Positions 7,185-14,358 are shown, counted from the first letter of the stretch. The stretch is DNA of 15,757 bases from an uncultured Opitutia bacterium (GCA_903882335.1 CAIRWP010000316.1:1-15757), one strand, 5' to 3'. The notes: generated by a model from the letters alone, not told the origin. Program-made: numbers and translations.

Positions 7185-7775
7185 ATGACCAATCCAGCCA
7201 CCCCGAATGACCTCGACCGCCGTATCCGCCGGGCCGGCAAGATCGGTCGCTTCCTCTGCAGCACCTTCCTGATCGGCGGCACGCTGCTGGCGCTCCTGCT
7301 CCTGATCACCGCCGCCACCCATCCCGAGGCCCTGGTGAAACTCAACCTGGACAGCAAGCACGGCGCCCAGGTGGCCGGGTTCCGGCAGTCCCCGGCCAAG
7401 CTGCTCGCGCTGCTCCTCGAGAAGCCGGAGGAAGTCATCCACGTCGCGGGCGCCCAGCAGGAAGCCAATAAGTACCAGGACCTCGTCGACCACCCGGAGA
7501 AACGCGGCGGCTTCGTGGCCGTGACCGGCCTGCTCGCGACGCTGATCCTCGGCTTCACGTGGCTGCTGCGCCAGCTCTTCGACGCCTTCGCCGAGGGCCG
7601 GGTGATCACCGCCGACAACGCCCGCGTGCTCAAGCGCCTCGGGATCGCCCTCCTGGTCTGCGGGGGCCTCGGCCTCAACGCCGGCATCGTCGTGGCGGGC
7701 CTCCTGATCCTCATCCTCGGCTGGAACCTGCAGCAGGCCCTCGCCCTGCAGGCCGAACAAGCCTTGGTCATCTGA
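7185..7775 (+). CDS. DUF2975 family inner-membrane protein
   Basis: A 196-residue membrane protein. Hydrophobic helices lie at about 22-44, 109-128 and 150-182, and a polar loop sits between the first two. The segment LLRQLFDAFAEGRVITADN (about 127-145), followed by a basic stretch and a long hydrophobic helix, is the recognisable DUF2975 pattern. The family's function is not established. DUF2975 genes are commonly paired with a small YozG-type HTH gene, as here, where the next gene starts five bases after this stop. Such membrane-protein/regulator pairs may form a sensing unit, but that is inference. The ATG follows the AT-rich control island and no Shine-Dalgarno sequence is evident. Confidence 0.75.
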   Translation: MTNPATPNDLDRRIRRAGKIGRFLCSTFLIGGTLLALLLLITAATHPEALVKLNLDSKHGAQVAGFRQSPAKLLALLLEKPEEVIHVAGAQQEANKYQDLVDHPEKRGGFVAVTGLLATLILGFTWLLRQLFDAFAEGRVITADNARVLKRLGIALLVCGGLGLNAGIVVAGLLILILGWNLQQALALQAEQALVI

Positions 7776-7780
7776 CCTCC

Positions 7781-8020
7781 ATGGCCATCATCATCCGTCT
7801 CGATGTCGCGCTCGCGCGCCGCAAGATGTCCCTGACCGAGCTGTCCGAAACGGTCGGCATCACCCTCGCGAACCTCTCGGTGCTCAAGACCGGCAAGGCC
7901 AAGGCCATCCGCTTTTCCACGCTGGAGGCCATCTGCCGCGCGCTGGACTGCCAGCCGGGCGAGCTCCTCGAGTTCGACGCCGCGACCCCGCCGCTGCTCG
8001 CGGATCACCCGGAAGCCTGA
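7781..8020 (+). CDS. YozG-like Cro/C1-type HTH transcriptional regulator
   Basis: A 79-residue DNA-binding protein consisting almost entirely of one XRE-type helix-turn-helix domain. Residues 1-16 match the family opening (MAIIIRLDVALARRKM), 17-37 form the helix-turn-helix (SLTELSETVGITLANLSVLKT), and KAKAIRFSTLEAICRALDC (39-57) with QPGELLEF (58-65) completes the fold. This is very close to the YozG family typically found beside DUF2975 proteins. The chosen ATG, five bases after the DUF2975 stop, gives the standard family N-terminus. The same frame stays open further upstream but there only overlaps the previous gene. It likely regulates its own operon through the AT-rich island; that is inferred. 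The tail (66-79) is variable. Confidence 0.88.
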   Translation: MAIIIRLDVALARRKMSLTELSETVGITLANLSVLKTGKAKAIRFSTLEAICRALDCQPGELLEFDAATPPLLADHPEA

Positions 8021-8025
8021 AGCCC

Positions 8026-8880
8026 ATGGCCGCCTACCTTTTCACCGTGGCGTTCCTGGTGACGCTGTTCTGGATGATCGAGCACCTCTTCGGCAATAAG
8101 CAGGAACGCCCTTGGTGGCGTCCGCAGGTCTGGACCGATGTCTTCAGCGGCGTGGCCAACGCGCTGCTGTCGAACCCGCTCAACTTCGTCCTCATCAGCA
8201 TCCTCGGTTTCCTGGTACTGGTGCCGACCGGCATCATCCCGCTCGCGGAACTGAAGGCCGGCCTGTACCGGGGCTTCGGCCCGATCGGACAGCTGCCCCG
8301 TTGGCCGCAGTTCGCCCTGGCCTTCCTGCTGGGCGACTTCCTACTGTACTGGATTCACCGCTGGTTCCACGGCAAGCGGCTCTGGCGCTTCCATGCGGTG
8401 CACCACAGCTCCGAGCAGCTCGACTGGTTGAGCGGCGTGCGCGCGCACCCGGTGAACGACATCGTGGCCAACGCGCTGCTCGTCTTCCCGTTCATCCTGC
8501 TGGGCTTCGACCCCGTGGCCGCCGCCGTCGCCGGTCCCGCCCTCGGGGTCTTCGCGCTGCTCGGCCACGCCGATGTCGATTGGGATTGGGGTCCGTTCCG
8601 CTATGTCATCGCCTCGCCGGTCTATCACCGCTGGCACCACTCGAAGGACCCCGCCGCCATCGACAAGAACTTCGCCAGTTTCCTCCCGCTCTGGGATATC
8701 CTCTTCGGCACGCACTACCTGCCGAAGGACCGCCGGCCGCAGGACTTCGGCATCCATGAGCCGGTGGACCACAGCGTGGTCGGGTTGCTCAAGCACCCGT
8801 TCAAGCCGACCTCGATCGGTTTCGGCGAAGGCCCGGCACGTGCGCCGACCCCCGAGAAATCCGGGCCGCCGGAAAGTTGA
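8026..8880 (+). CDS. Fatty acid hydroxylase / sterol desaturase family protein
   Basis: A 284-residue integral membrane di-iron oxygenase. The family's histidine boxes are complete: HRWFH (111-115, HX3H), HAVHH (123-127, HX2HH), an isolated His181, and HRWHH (201-205, HX2HH). Hydrophobic helices lie at about 5-20, 50-72, 95-110 and 145-178, with the iron site on the cytoplasmic side in known members. The family hydroxylates or desaturates lipids (sterols, fatty acids, carotenoids); the substrate here cannot be told. The Pro-rich C-terminal tail (after about 265) is not part of the domain. The start is five bases after the HTH stop, so it is probably in the same operon. Family assignment is strong and the reaction is open. 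Confidence 0.9.
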   Translation: MAAYLFTVAFLVTLFWMIEHLFGNKQERPWWRPQVWTDVFSGVANALLSNPLNFVLISILGFLVLVPTGIIPLAELKAGLYRGFGPIGQLPRWPQFALAFLLGDFLLYWIHRWFHGKRLWRFHAVHHSSEQLDWLSGVRAHPVNDIVANALLVFPFILLGFDPVAAAVAGPALGVFALLGHADVDWDWGPFRYVIASPVYHRWHHSKDPAAIDKNFASFLPLWDILFGTHYLPKDRRPQDFGIHEPVDHSVVGLLKHPFKPTSIGFGEGPARAPTPEKSGPPES

Positions 8881-9263
8881 AACTTGGAAGTCGGGCCCGG
8901 CGGCGTTTTGCTGGGGAGGTGTCCGCCACCCGCGCATCGTCCGACCGAGCCTTCCGCTTTCTGCAAGGGTTCGGCCTGTTCGTCGCCGCCCTGACCCTAG
9001 TCACGGGAATCTGGCTGACCGTGCAAGGCGGCCAGGTCTACGTCGGCGCCCTCCCGGACCCCTTTGACCGCAAGGTCTTCGCCGCCCTCGCCTTAGGGCT
9101 CCCCGGCTGCGTCTGCGGGGCCGGCGTCGCTTGGCTGGCCGGAAAGGGTCGTCCGTGGGATGCCTTCCGAATCACCGCGACGATCCTGGCCGCCCTCAAC
9201 CTCGCCACGATCGCCGCGTGGGGCGTCCTCCACCTCTTGAAAAGCGGGGCCATCCGCTTCTGA
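8877..9263 (+). CDS. Small membrane protein of unknown function
   Basis: A 128-residue protein I do not recognise. A basic N-terminus (MKLGSRARRRF) is followed by three predicted membrane helices (about 27-48, 67-88 and 100-122). The listed start is a TTG at 8877 that overlaps the previous stop codon (TTGA). An alternative is the GTG at 8919 (residue 15), preceded by a purine-rich GGGGAG. I cannot decide between them, and residues 1-14 are the least reliable part. The stop is one base before the hemC ATG, so it is presumably translated with hemC. It might be a helper in membrane-associated metabolism, but no evidence supports a specific function. Confidence 0.6.
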   Translation: MKLGSRARRRFAGEVSATRASSDRAFRFLQGFGLFVAALTLVTGIWLTVQGGQVYVGALPDPFDRKVFAALALGLPGCVCGAGVAWLAGKGRPWDAFRITATILAALNLATIAAWGVLHLLKSGAIRF

Positions 9264-9264
9264 C

Positions 9265-10122
9265 ATGGCCGCGCCGCTCATCCTCGTGACCCGCGGGAGC
9301 CCGCTGGCCCTGCAGCAGACGCGCGACGCCGCCGCCCGTCTCGAGGCCGCGCTCGGCGTGACGACCGAGGTCCGCATCCTGACCACGACCGGCGACCGGC
9401 AGGCCGCCTGGTCGCTGGAGAAGCAAGGCGGCAAGGGTCTGTTCACCGCCGAGTTGGAGCAGGCTTTGCTCCGCGGCGAGGCCGACCTCGCGGTGCATAG
9501 TTCGAAGGACCTGCCGACGGAGATGCCCGCGGGCCTGGAAATCGCCGCCTGCCTGCCCCGCCAGGACGCCCGCGACGTGCTGGTCCGCCGCGCCGATGTG
9601 ACCGCGCCGCGCCGTATCGCGACGGGCAGCCCGCGCCGCCGGGCGCAAGGTCGCCTGACTTTCCCGGACGCCGAGTGGACCGAGCTGCGAGGCAACGTGG
9701 ACACCCGCCTGAAGAAACTCGCCCACGGTGACGCCGATGCCTCCTACCTCGCGGCCTCGGGCCTCGATCGACTCGGCATCTCCGCGTGGGAAGGTCTCGC
9801 CTTCGAACGCGTCGACCTCGCACGCATGGTGCCCGCCGCCGGCCAGGGCGCCGTGGCCCTGCAGGGCCGCGTCGGCGAAGCGGCCCGCTTCGCGGCCGCC
9901 GGCTGCGCGCGCACCACGTTCTCGGTGACGGTCGAACGCCTCTTCCTCGCCAAGCTCGGCGAAGGCTGCCACACGGCCTTCGCGTGCCACCACGCCGACG
10001 GACGCGTGCACCTCTTCCGCGATGACTTCGGCCGCCGGGACGTCGACTTCCCCGCCACCGACCTACCGTCCGCCGACGCCCTCGCCGACCGCATCCTCCG
10101 CGACCTCCGCCTCCGCCCATGA
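9265..10122 (+). CDS. hemC: Porphobilinogen deaminase (hydroxymethylbilane synthase)
   Basis: This cytosolic enzyme condenses four porphobilinogens into hydroxymethylbilane in tetrapyrrole (haem) synthesis. Visible landmarks are TRGSPLALQQT (9-19), KQGGKGLFTAELE (53-65), AVHSSKDLPT (76-85) with the catalytic Asp82, GSPRRRAQ (121-128) holding the substrate-binding Arg pair, LRGNVDTRLKKL (141-152), and LGEGC (231-235), where Cys235 should carry the dipyrromethane cofactor. At 285 residues it is somewhat shorter than E. coli HemC (about 313), mainly in the C-terminal domain. The usual GTSSLRR is replaced by TGSPRRR and GGCxxP by EGCHTA, but the key residues are kept. It overlaps hemD by four bases (ATGA), indicating coupled translation. 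Confidence 0.95.
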   Translation: MAAPLILVTRGSPLALQQTRDAAARLEAALGVTTEVRILTTTGDRQAAWSLEKQGGKGLFTAELEQALLRGEADLAVHSSKDLPTEMPAGLEIAACLPRQDARDVLVRRADVTAPRRIATGSPRRRAQGRLTFPDAEWTELRGNVDTRLKKLAHGDADASYLAASGLDRLGISAWEGLAFERVDLARMVPAAGQGAVALQGRVGEAARFAAAGCARTTFSVTVERLFLAKLGEGCHTAFACHHADGRVHLFRDDFGRRDVDFPATDLPSADALADRILRDLRLRP

Positions 10123-10904
10123 GCAAACTTCCCCTCCGCGACCGTCTGATCGTCCTCACCCGCCCCGAAGGTCGCGGCGCCGAGTGGAAGTCCACGCTGG
10201 CCGATGCCGGCGCCGCCGTCATCGAACTGCCCCTGCTCGAGATTTCCTTCGAGCCGGACGAGGACACGCTTGCGGACGTCCTGGATACCATCGGCGAATA
10301 CGACTGGATCGTCTTCACGAGCGCGAACGGTGTCCGCGGCTTCTTCGACCGTTTCTTCCAGCGCTTCTCCGACATCCGCTCGATCGGCGGCGTCCGCTTC
10401 GCCTGCGTCGGACCGGCGACGGAGAAGGCCCTCCGCGCCTACCACCTCGACGCCGATCTGGTCGCGGCGCAGCCGGACGCAGTCGCGCTGGGCCGCGAAC
10501 TGATGACGAAGTATAACGTGGAGAACCAGAAGCTGGTCATCGCCACGGGCAATCTCGCCGGCAATGAACTGCCGCGTCTGCTCATGGAAGAAGGCCTCGC
10601 GATCGTCGACATCCTGAAAGTCTACTCAACGGACCAGAAGTCCGTCGCCGAAGCCCCGGAGGCCGCGGAGTTCCGGCGCCGCGGCGCGGATGTGATTGTC
10701 TTCGCCAGCCCCTCCGCGGTGGAATCCTTCATGCATCAGGCCGCCTCGCTACGCCCCGACGTCGGTGCGCGCCAGCCCCAGGTCGTCGCGGTCGGACCGA
10801 CGACCGCCGAAGCGGTGCGCCGCGCCGGCATCCCGCTCGCCGGCACCGCCGCCGCCCCGACGGCCAAGGCGATCCGCGAAGCGATCATCGAAGCGCTCGG
10901 ATGA
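10119..10904 (+). CDS. hemD: Uroporphyrinogen-III synthase
   Basis: This 261-residue enzyme cyclises hydroxymethylbilane, with inversion of ring D, to uroporphyrinogen III, the step directly after HemC. HemD sequences are poorly conserved, but the fold's marks are present: LIVLTRPEGRG (10-20), LPLLEI near 37-42, WIVFTSANGVRGFFDRF (63-79), FACVGPATEKAL (94-105), and in the second half VIVFASPSAVESF (about 191-203) and VVAVGPTTAEAVRRAG (about 221-236). The length matches the family (about 250). It overlaps hemC at its start and trpF at its end by ATGA, a tightly coupled trio. The adjacent hemC makes the assignment firm. Confidence 0.93.
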   Translation: MSKLPLRDRLIVLTRPEGRGAEWKSTLADAGAAVIELPLLEISFEPDEDTLADVLDTIGEYDWIVFTSANGVRGFFDRFFQRFSDIRSIGGVRFACVGPATEKALRAYHLDADLVAAQPDAVALGRELMTKYNVENQKLVIATGNLAGNELPRLLMEEGLAIVDILKVYSTDQKSVAEAPEAAEFRRRGADVIVFASPSAVESFMHQAASLRPDVGARQPQVVAVGPTTAEAVRRAGIPLAGTAAAPTAKAIREAIIEALG

Positions 10905-11551
10905 TCGGCGTCATCAGCATCAAGGTCTGCGGGATCACCCGCGCCGCCGACGCCGCGATGCTCCGGGCCTTCGGCGCCGACTTCCTCGGTGTCAACGTCT
11001 GGCCAGGCTCGCCGCGCTGCGTGCCGGCGGCCGCCCGCCCCGCCCTCTTGCGCGAGATCCCCGCCGCCGCGCGGGTGGCGGTGACGGTCAACCCGACGAC
11101 GACCGAGTGCCGGGCGTTGCTCGCCGAGGGCTTCGCGATCGTCCAAGCGCACTTCGATCCCCTGCTCAAGGATTGCGACCCCGGCGCCCTCGCCCGCGAG
11201 GTCGGGCCAGACCGACTATGGTTGGCGCCGAAACTGGCCCCAGGGGCCGCCTTCCCGCCCGAGCTGCTTACTTTCAGCGAGACCTTCGTGCACGATGCAC
11301 ACGCCAAGGGTGCCTTCGGGGGCACCGGACAAACCGGGGACTGGGACCGCTTCAAAGGCCTGGTTTCCGCCCATCCCCGCCATACGTGGGTGCTAGCCGG
11401 CGGCTTAGGCCCGGCCAATGTCCTGGCGGCGGTCCGCGCTGGCGCGACCTTCCTGGACCTCAATAGCGGGGTGGAGTCTGCCCCCGGACTGAAATCTGCC
11501 GAAAAAATGGCCGAGGTGCACGAAGTCTTGCTCAAAAATAGCCAATCCTAA
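10901..11551 (+). CDS. trpF: Phosphoribosylanthranilate isomerase
   Basis: A 216-residue TIM-barrel enzyme converting N-(5-phosphoribosyl)anthranilate to CdRP in tryptophan synthesis. Diagnostic elements are KVCGIT (8-13) with the general-base Cys10, PGSPRCV (35-41), Asp132 as the candidate general acid, GGTGQTGDWDRF (140-151), LAGGLGPANV (165-174) and NSGVESAPGLKS (188-199). The usual QLHG motif is replaced by QAHF (82-85), and the preceding strand is VAVTVN rather than the common VGVFVN, so it is a somewhat divergent member. No other trp gene is in the window; it sits behind hemC-hemD with a four-base overlap. Tryptophan biosynthesis is the default role. Confidence 0.9.
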   Translation: MIGVISIKVCGITRAADAAMLRAFGADFLGVNVWPGSPRCVPAAARPALLREIPAAARVAVTVNPTTTECRALLAEGFAIVQAHFDPLLKDCDPGALAREVGPDRLWLAPKLAPGAAFPPELLTFSETFVHDAHAKGAFGGTGQTGDWDRFKGLVSAHPRHTWVLAGGLGPANVLAAVRAGATFLDLNSGVESAPGLKSAEKMAEVHEVLLKNSQS

Positions 11552-11574
11552 GCATCCGCCCTCCCTCGCGCGAC

Positions 11575-11592
11575 TTGGCACGGGGGGTGCAT
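11575..11592 (+). promoter_or_regulatory. Sigma-54 (-24/-12) promoter of the PII gene
   Basis: TTGGCACGGGGGGTGCAT matches the RpoN consensus TGGCACG-N4-TTGCW except for one T. The invariant GG (11577-11578) and GC (11589-11590) are separated by exactly ten bases. Transcription should start near 11602, leaving a leader of about 40 bases before the ATG at 11642. This implies activation by an NtrC-type enhancer protein under nitrogen limitation. Confidence 0.85.
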
Positions 11593-11641
11593 AAGTGGAC
11601 TTGCTCAACCGAACGCCTAACCCAACCATACTATCACCACC

Positions 11642-11980
11642 ATGAAGCTCGTCGTCGCCATCATCAAACCCTTCAAACTTGAGGAAGTGAAGGATGCCCT
11701 CGCCGAAATCGGCATCGAGGGCATGACCGTCACCGAAGTCAAGGGCTTCGGCCGCCAGAAGGGCCACACGGAAATCTACCGTGGCTCCGAGTACACCGTC
11801 GACTTCCTCCCCAAGGTGAAGATCGAGGCCGCCGTCGCCGACGAGCAGGTCGAGAAGGCGGTCGCCACCATCTCCAAGGCCGCTCACACCGGCAAGATCG
11901 GTGACGGCAAGATCTTCGTGCTGGGCCTCACCGACGTCATCCGCATCCGCACCGGCGAACGCGGTTCGGCCGCCATCTAA
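11642..11980 (+). CDS. glnB: PII nitrogen regulatory protein (GlnB/GlnK family)
   Basis: A 112-residue PII signalling protein, a cytosolic trimer that senses 2-oxoglutarate, ATP/ADP and glutamine status and controls targets such as AmtB, glutamine synthetase adenylylation and NtrB. The PII signature YRGSEY (46-51) includes Tyr51, the uridylylation site at the T-loop tip. Gln39 and Lys58 are present, and the second signature region TGKIGDGKIFV (83-93) includes Lys90, which takes part in 2-oxoglutarate binding. The C-terminus TGERGSAAI is close to the usual form. Its own sigma-54 promoter and terminator make it a one-gene unit with no amtB next to it. GlnB versus GlnK cannot be decided from sequence alone; sigma-54 control is more typical of GlnK. 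The leader is A/C-rich and lacks a Shine-Dalgarno sequence. Confidence 0.96.
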   Translation: MKLVVAIIKPFKLEEVKDALAEIGIEGMTVTEVKGFGRQKGHTEIYRGSEYTVDFLPKVKIEAAVADEQVEKAVATISKAAHTGKIGDGKIFVLGLTDVIRIRTGERGSAAI

Positions 11981-12002
11981 GTTTCAGCGCCATCCCTCCC
12001 GA

Positions 12003-12030
12003 GGGCGACCCGCAGGGTCGCCCTTTTCTT
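12003..12030 (+). terminator. Intrinsic terminator after the PII gene
   Basis: GGGCGACCC (12003-12011), loop GCA, GGGTCGCCC (12015-12023), followed by TTTTCTT. It lies 22 bases past the glnB stop. The opposite-strand cupin gene ends at 12042, so the tract separates convergent genes. On the minus strand there is no matching T tract. Confidence 0.92.
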
Positions 12031-12041
12031 TGCTCCGGCGC

Positions 12042-12578
12042 CTACTTCGCGACCGGCGCAGAGGACGCCTTCGCGGCGGCCTTGGCCTCGGCCAGCTGCC
12101 TGAGCATCCCGGGAGAGTTCCACTTGATCACATGGTACGTCGCGGGCGTTTCGCCGGCGTTGCGGATGGCGTGCTCGATGCAGGAGGCCTGGAAGATGAT
12201 CGAGCCGGCCCCGAGCTTCACCCAAGCGCCGTTGACGAGCGCCTCGACCGTGCCGTCCTTGACGATCAGCAGTTCCTCATCGGCGTGCGCATGCGGGGCA
12301 TGGGCCGCCTCCCCTTTGTTCAGGGTCGTGATGTGGATCTCGAGTTCGTCCAGGGTCGGCGTGGGCCCTTGGCAGACCTTCCGGACGGCGCCGACCTTGG
12401 TCGGCTTGACCGTCAGCTGCTCCCAGTCGAAAGCGGCGGAGGTCAGGGCGGCGTTCTTGGACGGCGTGAGCTCGAGCTTCGGTTTGACCGGGGCGAAGGT
12501 CGTGGCCCCAGGCAGGACGAAGACGACGGCCAAGGTGAGGGAGGCGACGGCGAGGTCGCGGCGCGTGAGGCGGGGCAT
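12042..12578 (-). CDS. Exported single-domain cupin protein
   Basis: A 178-residue protein. The N-terminus MPRLTRRDLA followed by a hydrophobic stretch (to about 24) looks like a twin-arginine signal peptide, although a Sec signal or anchor is possible. The cupin domain (about 70-155) has motif 1 from Gly89 with His96, His98, Glu102 and Gly109, and motif 2 from Gly123 to Asn140 with His136. This is the full three-His/one-Glu metal-binding set. Cupins range from dioxygenases and isomerases to binding proteins, so no reaction can be named. Export in folded form through Tat would fit a periplasmic metalloprotein. It converges with glnB and diverges from the lipoprotein gene at 12684. Confidence 0.85.
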   Translation of the reverse strand: MPRLTRRDLAVASLTLAVVFVLPGATTFAPVKPKLELTPSKNAALTSAAFDWEQLTVKPTKVGAVRKVCQGPTPTLDELEIHITTLNKGEAAHAPHAHADEELLIVKDGTVEALVNGAWVKLGAGSIIFQASCIEHAIRNAGETPATYHVIKWNSPGMLRQLAEAKAAAKASSAPVAK

Positions 12579-12584
12579 GCGTAC

Positions 12585-12612
12585 GTTCTAACCCGACCCC
12601 GAGGTGAGTAAA
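12585..12612 (-). promoter_or_regulatory. Possible promoter of the cupin gene with a very short leader
   Basis: Read leftward, TTTACT (complement of 12607-12612), a 16-base spacer and TAGAAC (complement of 12585-12590) lie six bases before the ATG. Both hexamers are moderate matches. If real, transcription would begin at or next to the start codon. Confidence 0.25.
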
Positions 12613-12647
12613 GACGGCAGACGCCCGTGAACCCCCCGACGGACCGC

Positions 12648-12677
12648 TTGCCCTCCGCCGTCCACCCCGCCTAATCT
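12648..12677 (+). promoter_or_regulatory. Possible sigma-70-type promoter for a leaderless mRNA
   Basis: TTGCCC (12648-12653), an 18-base spacer and TAATCT (12672-12677) precede the ATG at 12684 by only six bases. The usual distance from -10 to the transcription start would place the start on the ATG itself. No Shine-Dalgarno sequence is present in the gap, consistent with a leaderless message. Confidence 0.4.
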
Positions 12678-12683
12678 CGCCCC

Positions 12684-14336
12684 ATGCGCCGAACCCCGCG
12701 ATGCCTCGTGCCCGCCCTGCTCTGCCTGTCGCTGGCCTTGGTCGGTTGCGGGGCCAAAGAGGACACCGCCGCCCGGCGGGCGCGCGAAGGCTACCTCATC
12801 ATCAACAACGCCGCGGAACCGTCCGGCCTCGACCCCCAGGAAGTCACCGGTCTGCTGGAGTCGCGCATCGTCTACTCCCTTTTCGAGGGCTTGGTGAACT
12901 ACAAGGCCGACGACCTCAGCCCGATCCCCGGCGCGGCGGAGAGCTGGACGAATTCAGCCGATGGCCGTACCTGGACCTTCCGGATCCGGCCCGCGGCGCG
13001 CTGGTCCAACGGCGACCCAGTGACCGCGCGGGACTTTCTGTTCAGCTACCAGCGCATGCTCCTGCCGACCTTCGGTTCCGAATACGCCTCGATGCTGCAC
13101 TGCGTCCGCGGCGCCAAGGCCTTCAACGAAGGCAAGCTGAAGGACTTCGCGCAGGTCGGGTTCCGTGCGCCCGACGACATGACGCTCGTCATCGAGCTGG
13201 ACCATCCCGTGCCCTACTTCCTCGGCCTGATCTGCCACCACAGTTGGTTGCCCGTCCACCCGCCCACCATCCTCAAATACGGGAAGATCGACACCCTCAA
13301 TACCCCGTGGACGCGCCCGGGGGCGCTGGTCGGCAACGGCGCCTTCACGCTCGAGACCTGGGAGGTCGCCCGGCGTATCGTGGTACGGCGCAACCCCGGC
13401 TACTGGGACGCCGCCAACGTGGGCCTGCAGGCCGTGGAGTTCCGCGCGATCACCGAGCTCTTCGCCGAGGAGCGCGCCTTCCGCGGCGGCGAGCTGCACA
13501 TCACCGGCTCCGTCCCCCCGCCCAAGGTCGTCAAGCTGCGCGAGGCCGGGTCGAAGGAGCTCCGGCTGGACCCCTACCTCTCGACCTCCTTCATCCGCGT
13601 GAACTGCGACATCAAAGGGAACGAGGCGGCCCGCAAGGCGTTGGCCGACGTCCGCGTGCGGCGCGCCCTGGGCATGGTCATCGATCGCCAGCAGATCGTC
13701 GACAAGGTGCTCCGCGCCGGCGAATCGCCCGCCCTCCACTTCACGCCGCCCGGCACCGGCGGGTTCGTGGCCCGCGCGCGCTGGCAGGAGGATCGCGAGG
13801 AAGCCCGGCGCCTGCTGGCCGCCGCGGGTTACCCGGGCGGGAAGGGCCTGCCCAAGCTCGAATACCTCTACAATACGTCCGAAGGCTCCCAGAAGGCCGC
13901 CGAGGTCTACCAGGAGACGTGGCGACGCGAACTCGGGATCGAGGTCGAGCTCAAGAACCAGGAGTGGAAGGTGTACCTCAGCTCCCTGCACAAGGGGGAG
14001 TACCAGCTCGCGCGCTCGGCCTGGACGGGCGATTACAACGACCCGAACACCTTCCTGGAGATGTTCATCACGGGAAACGAGCTGAACCAATGCAACTGGA
14101 GCGACCCCGAGTACGACCGGCTCATCGGCGCGGCCGCGCGCGAGGCCGACCCGTCCAAGCGCTTCGAGTACTTCCAGCAGGCGGAGCAGCGCCTGGTCGA
14201 GGGCGCCCCGATCCTGCCGGTGGCCTTCAACAAGAATAAGTTCCTGATCCGCCCCGAGGTCACGGGCTGGTACCCGACCCTCATCGACCAGCACCCCCTC
14301 AACGCCGTCCGTCTCCGGACGCCGAAAGGAGATTGA
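12684..14336 (+). CDS. Peptide-type ABC transporter substrate-binding lipoprotein (OppA-like)
   Basis: A 550-residue periplasmic binding protein of the SBP_bac_5 (OppA/DppA) family, which captures oligopeptides or similar solutes for an ABC importer. Residues 1-21 form a lipoprotein signal with lipobox LVGC (19-22), so Cys22 is the lipidation site. Family landmarks include EPSGLDPQEVTGLLESRIVY (about 45-64), SLFEGLVNYK (65-74), GRTWTFRIRPAARWSNGDPVTARDF (about 94-118), GNGAFTLETW, RNPGYWD, and VRRALGMVIDRQQIV (about 324-338). The C-terminus has APILPVAFNKNKFLIRPEVTGW. Length is normal (E. coli OppA is about 540). No permease or ATPase gene is adjacent, so it is an orphan binding protein that must work with components encoded elsewhere. 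Confidence 0.92.
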   Translation: MRRTPRCLVPALLCLSLALVGCGAKEDTAARRAREGYLIINNAAEPSGLDPQEVTGLLESRIVYSLFEGLVNYKADDLSPIPGAAESWTNSADGRTWTFRIRPAARWSNGDPVTARDFLFSYQRMLLPTFGSEYASMLHCVRGAKAFNEGKLKDFAQVGFRAPDDMTLVIELDHPVPYFLGLICHHSWLPVHPPTILKYGKIDTLNTPWTRPGALVGNGAFTLETWEVARRIVVRRNPGYWDAANVGLQAVEFRAITELFAEERAFRGGELHITGSVPPPKVVKLREAGSKELRLDPYLSTSFIRVNCDIKGNEAARKALADVRVRRALGMVIDRQQIVDKVLRAGESPALHFTPPGTGGFVARARWQEDREEARRLLAAAGYPGGKGLPKLEYLYNTSEGSQKAAEVYQETWRRELGIEVELKNQEWKVYLSSLHKGEYQLARSAWTGDYNDPNTFLEMFITGNELNQCNWSDPEYDRLIGAAAREADPSKRFEYFQQAEQRLVEGAPILPVAFNKNKFLIRPEVTGWYPTLIDQHPLNAVRLRTPKGD

Positions 14337-14358
14337 AGCCCGCGGCCCGCCCACCAAC

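Noticed and set aside
11515..11591. GGTGCA half-sites as an NtrC enhancer for the PII gene
   Set aside because: One copy lies inside the trpF coding sequence and the other inside the sigma-54 element itself, and no partner half-site at NtrC spacing is visible. Not listed as a feature.
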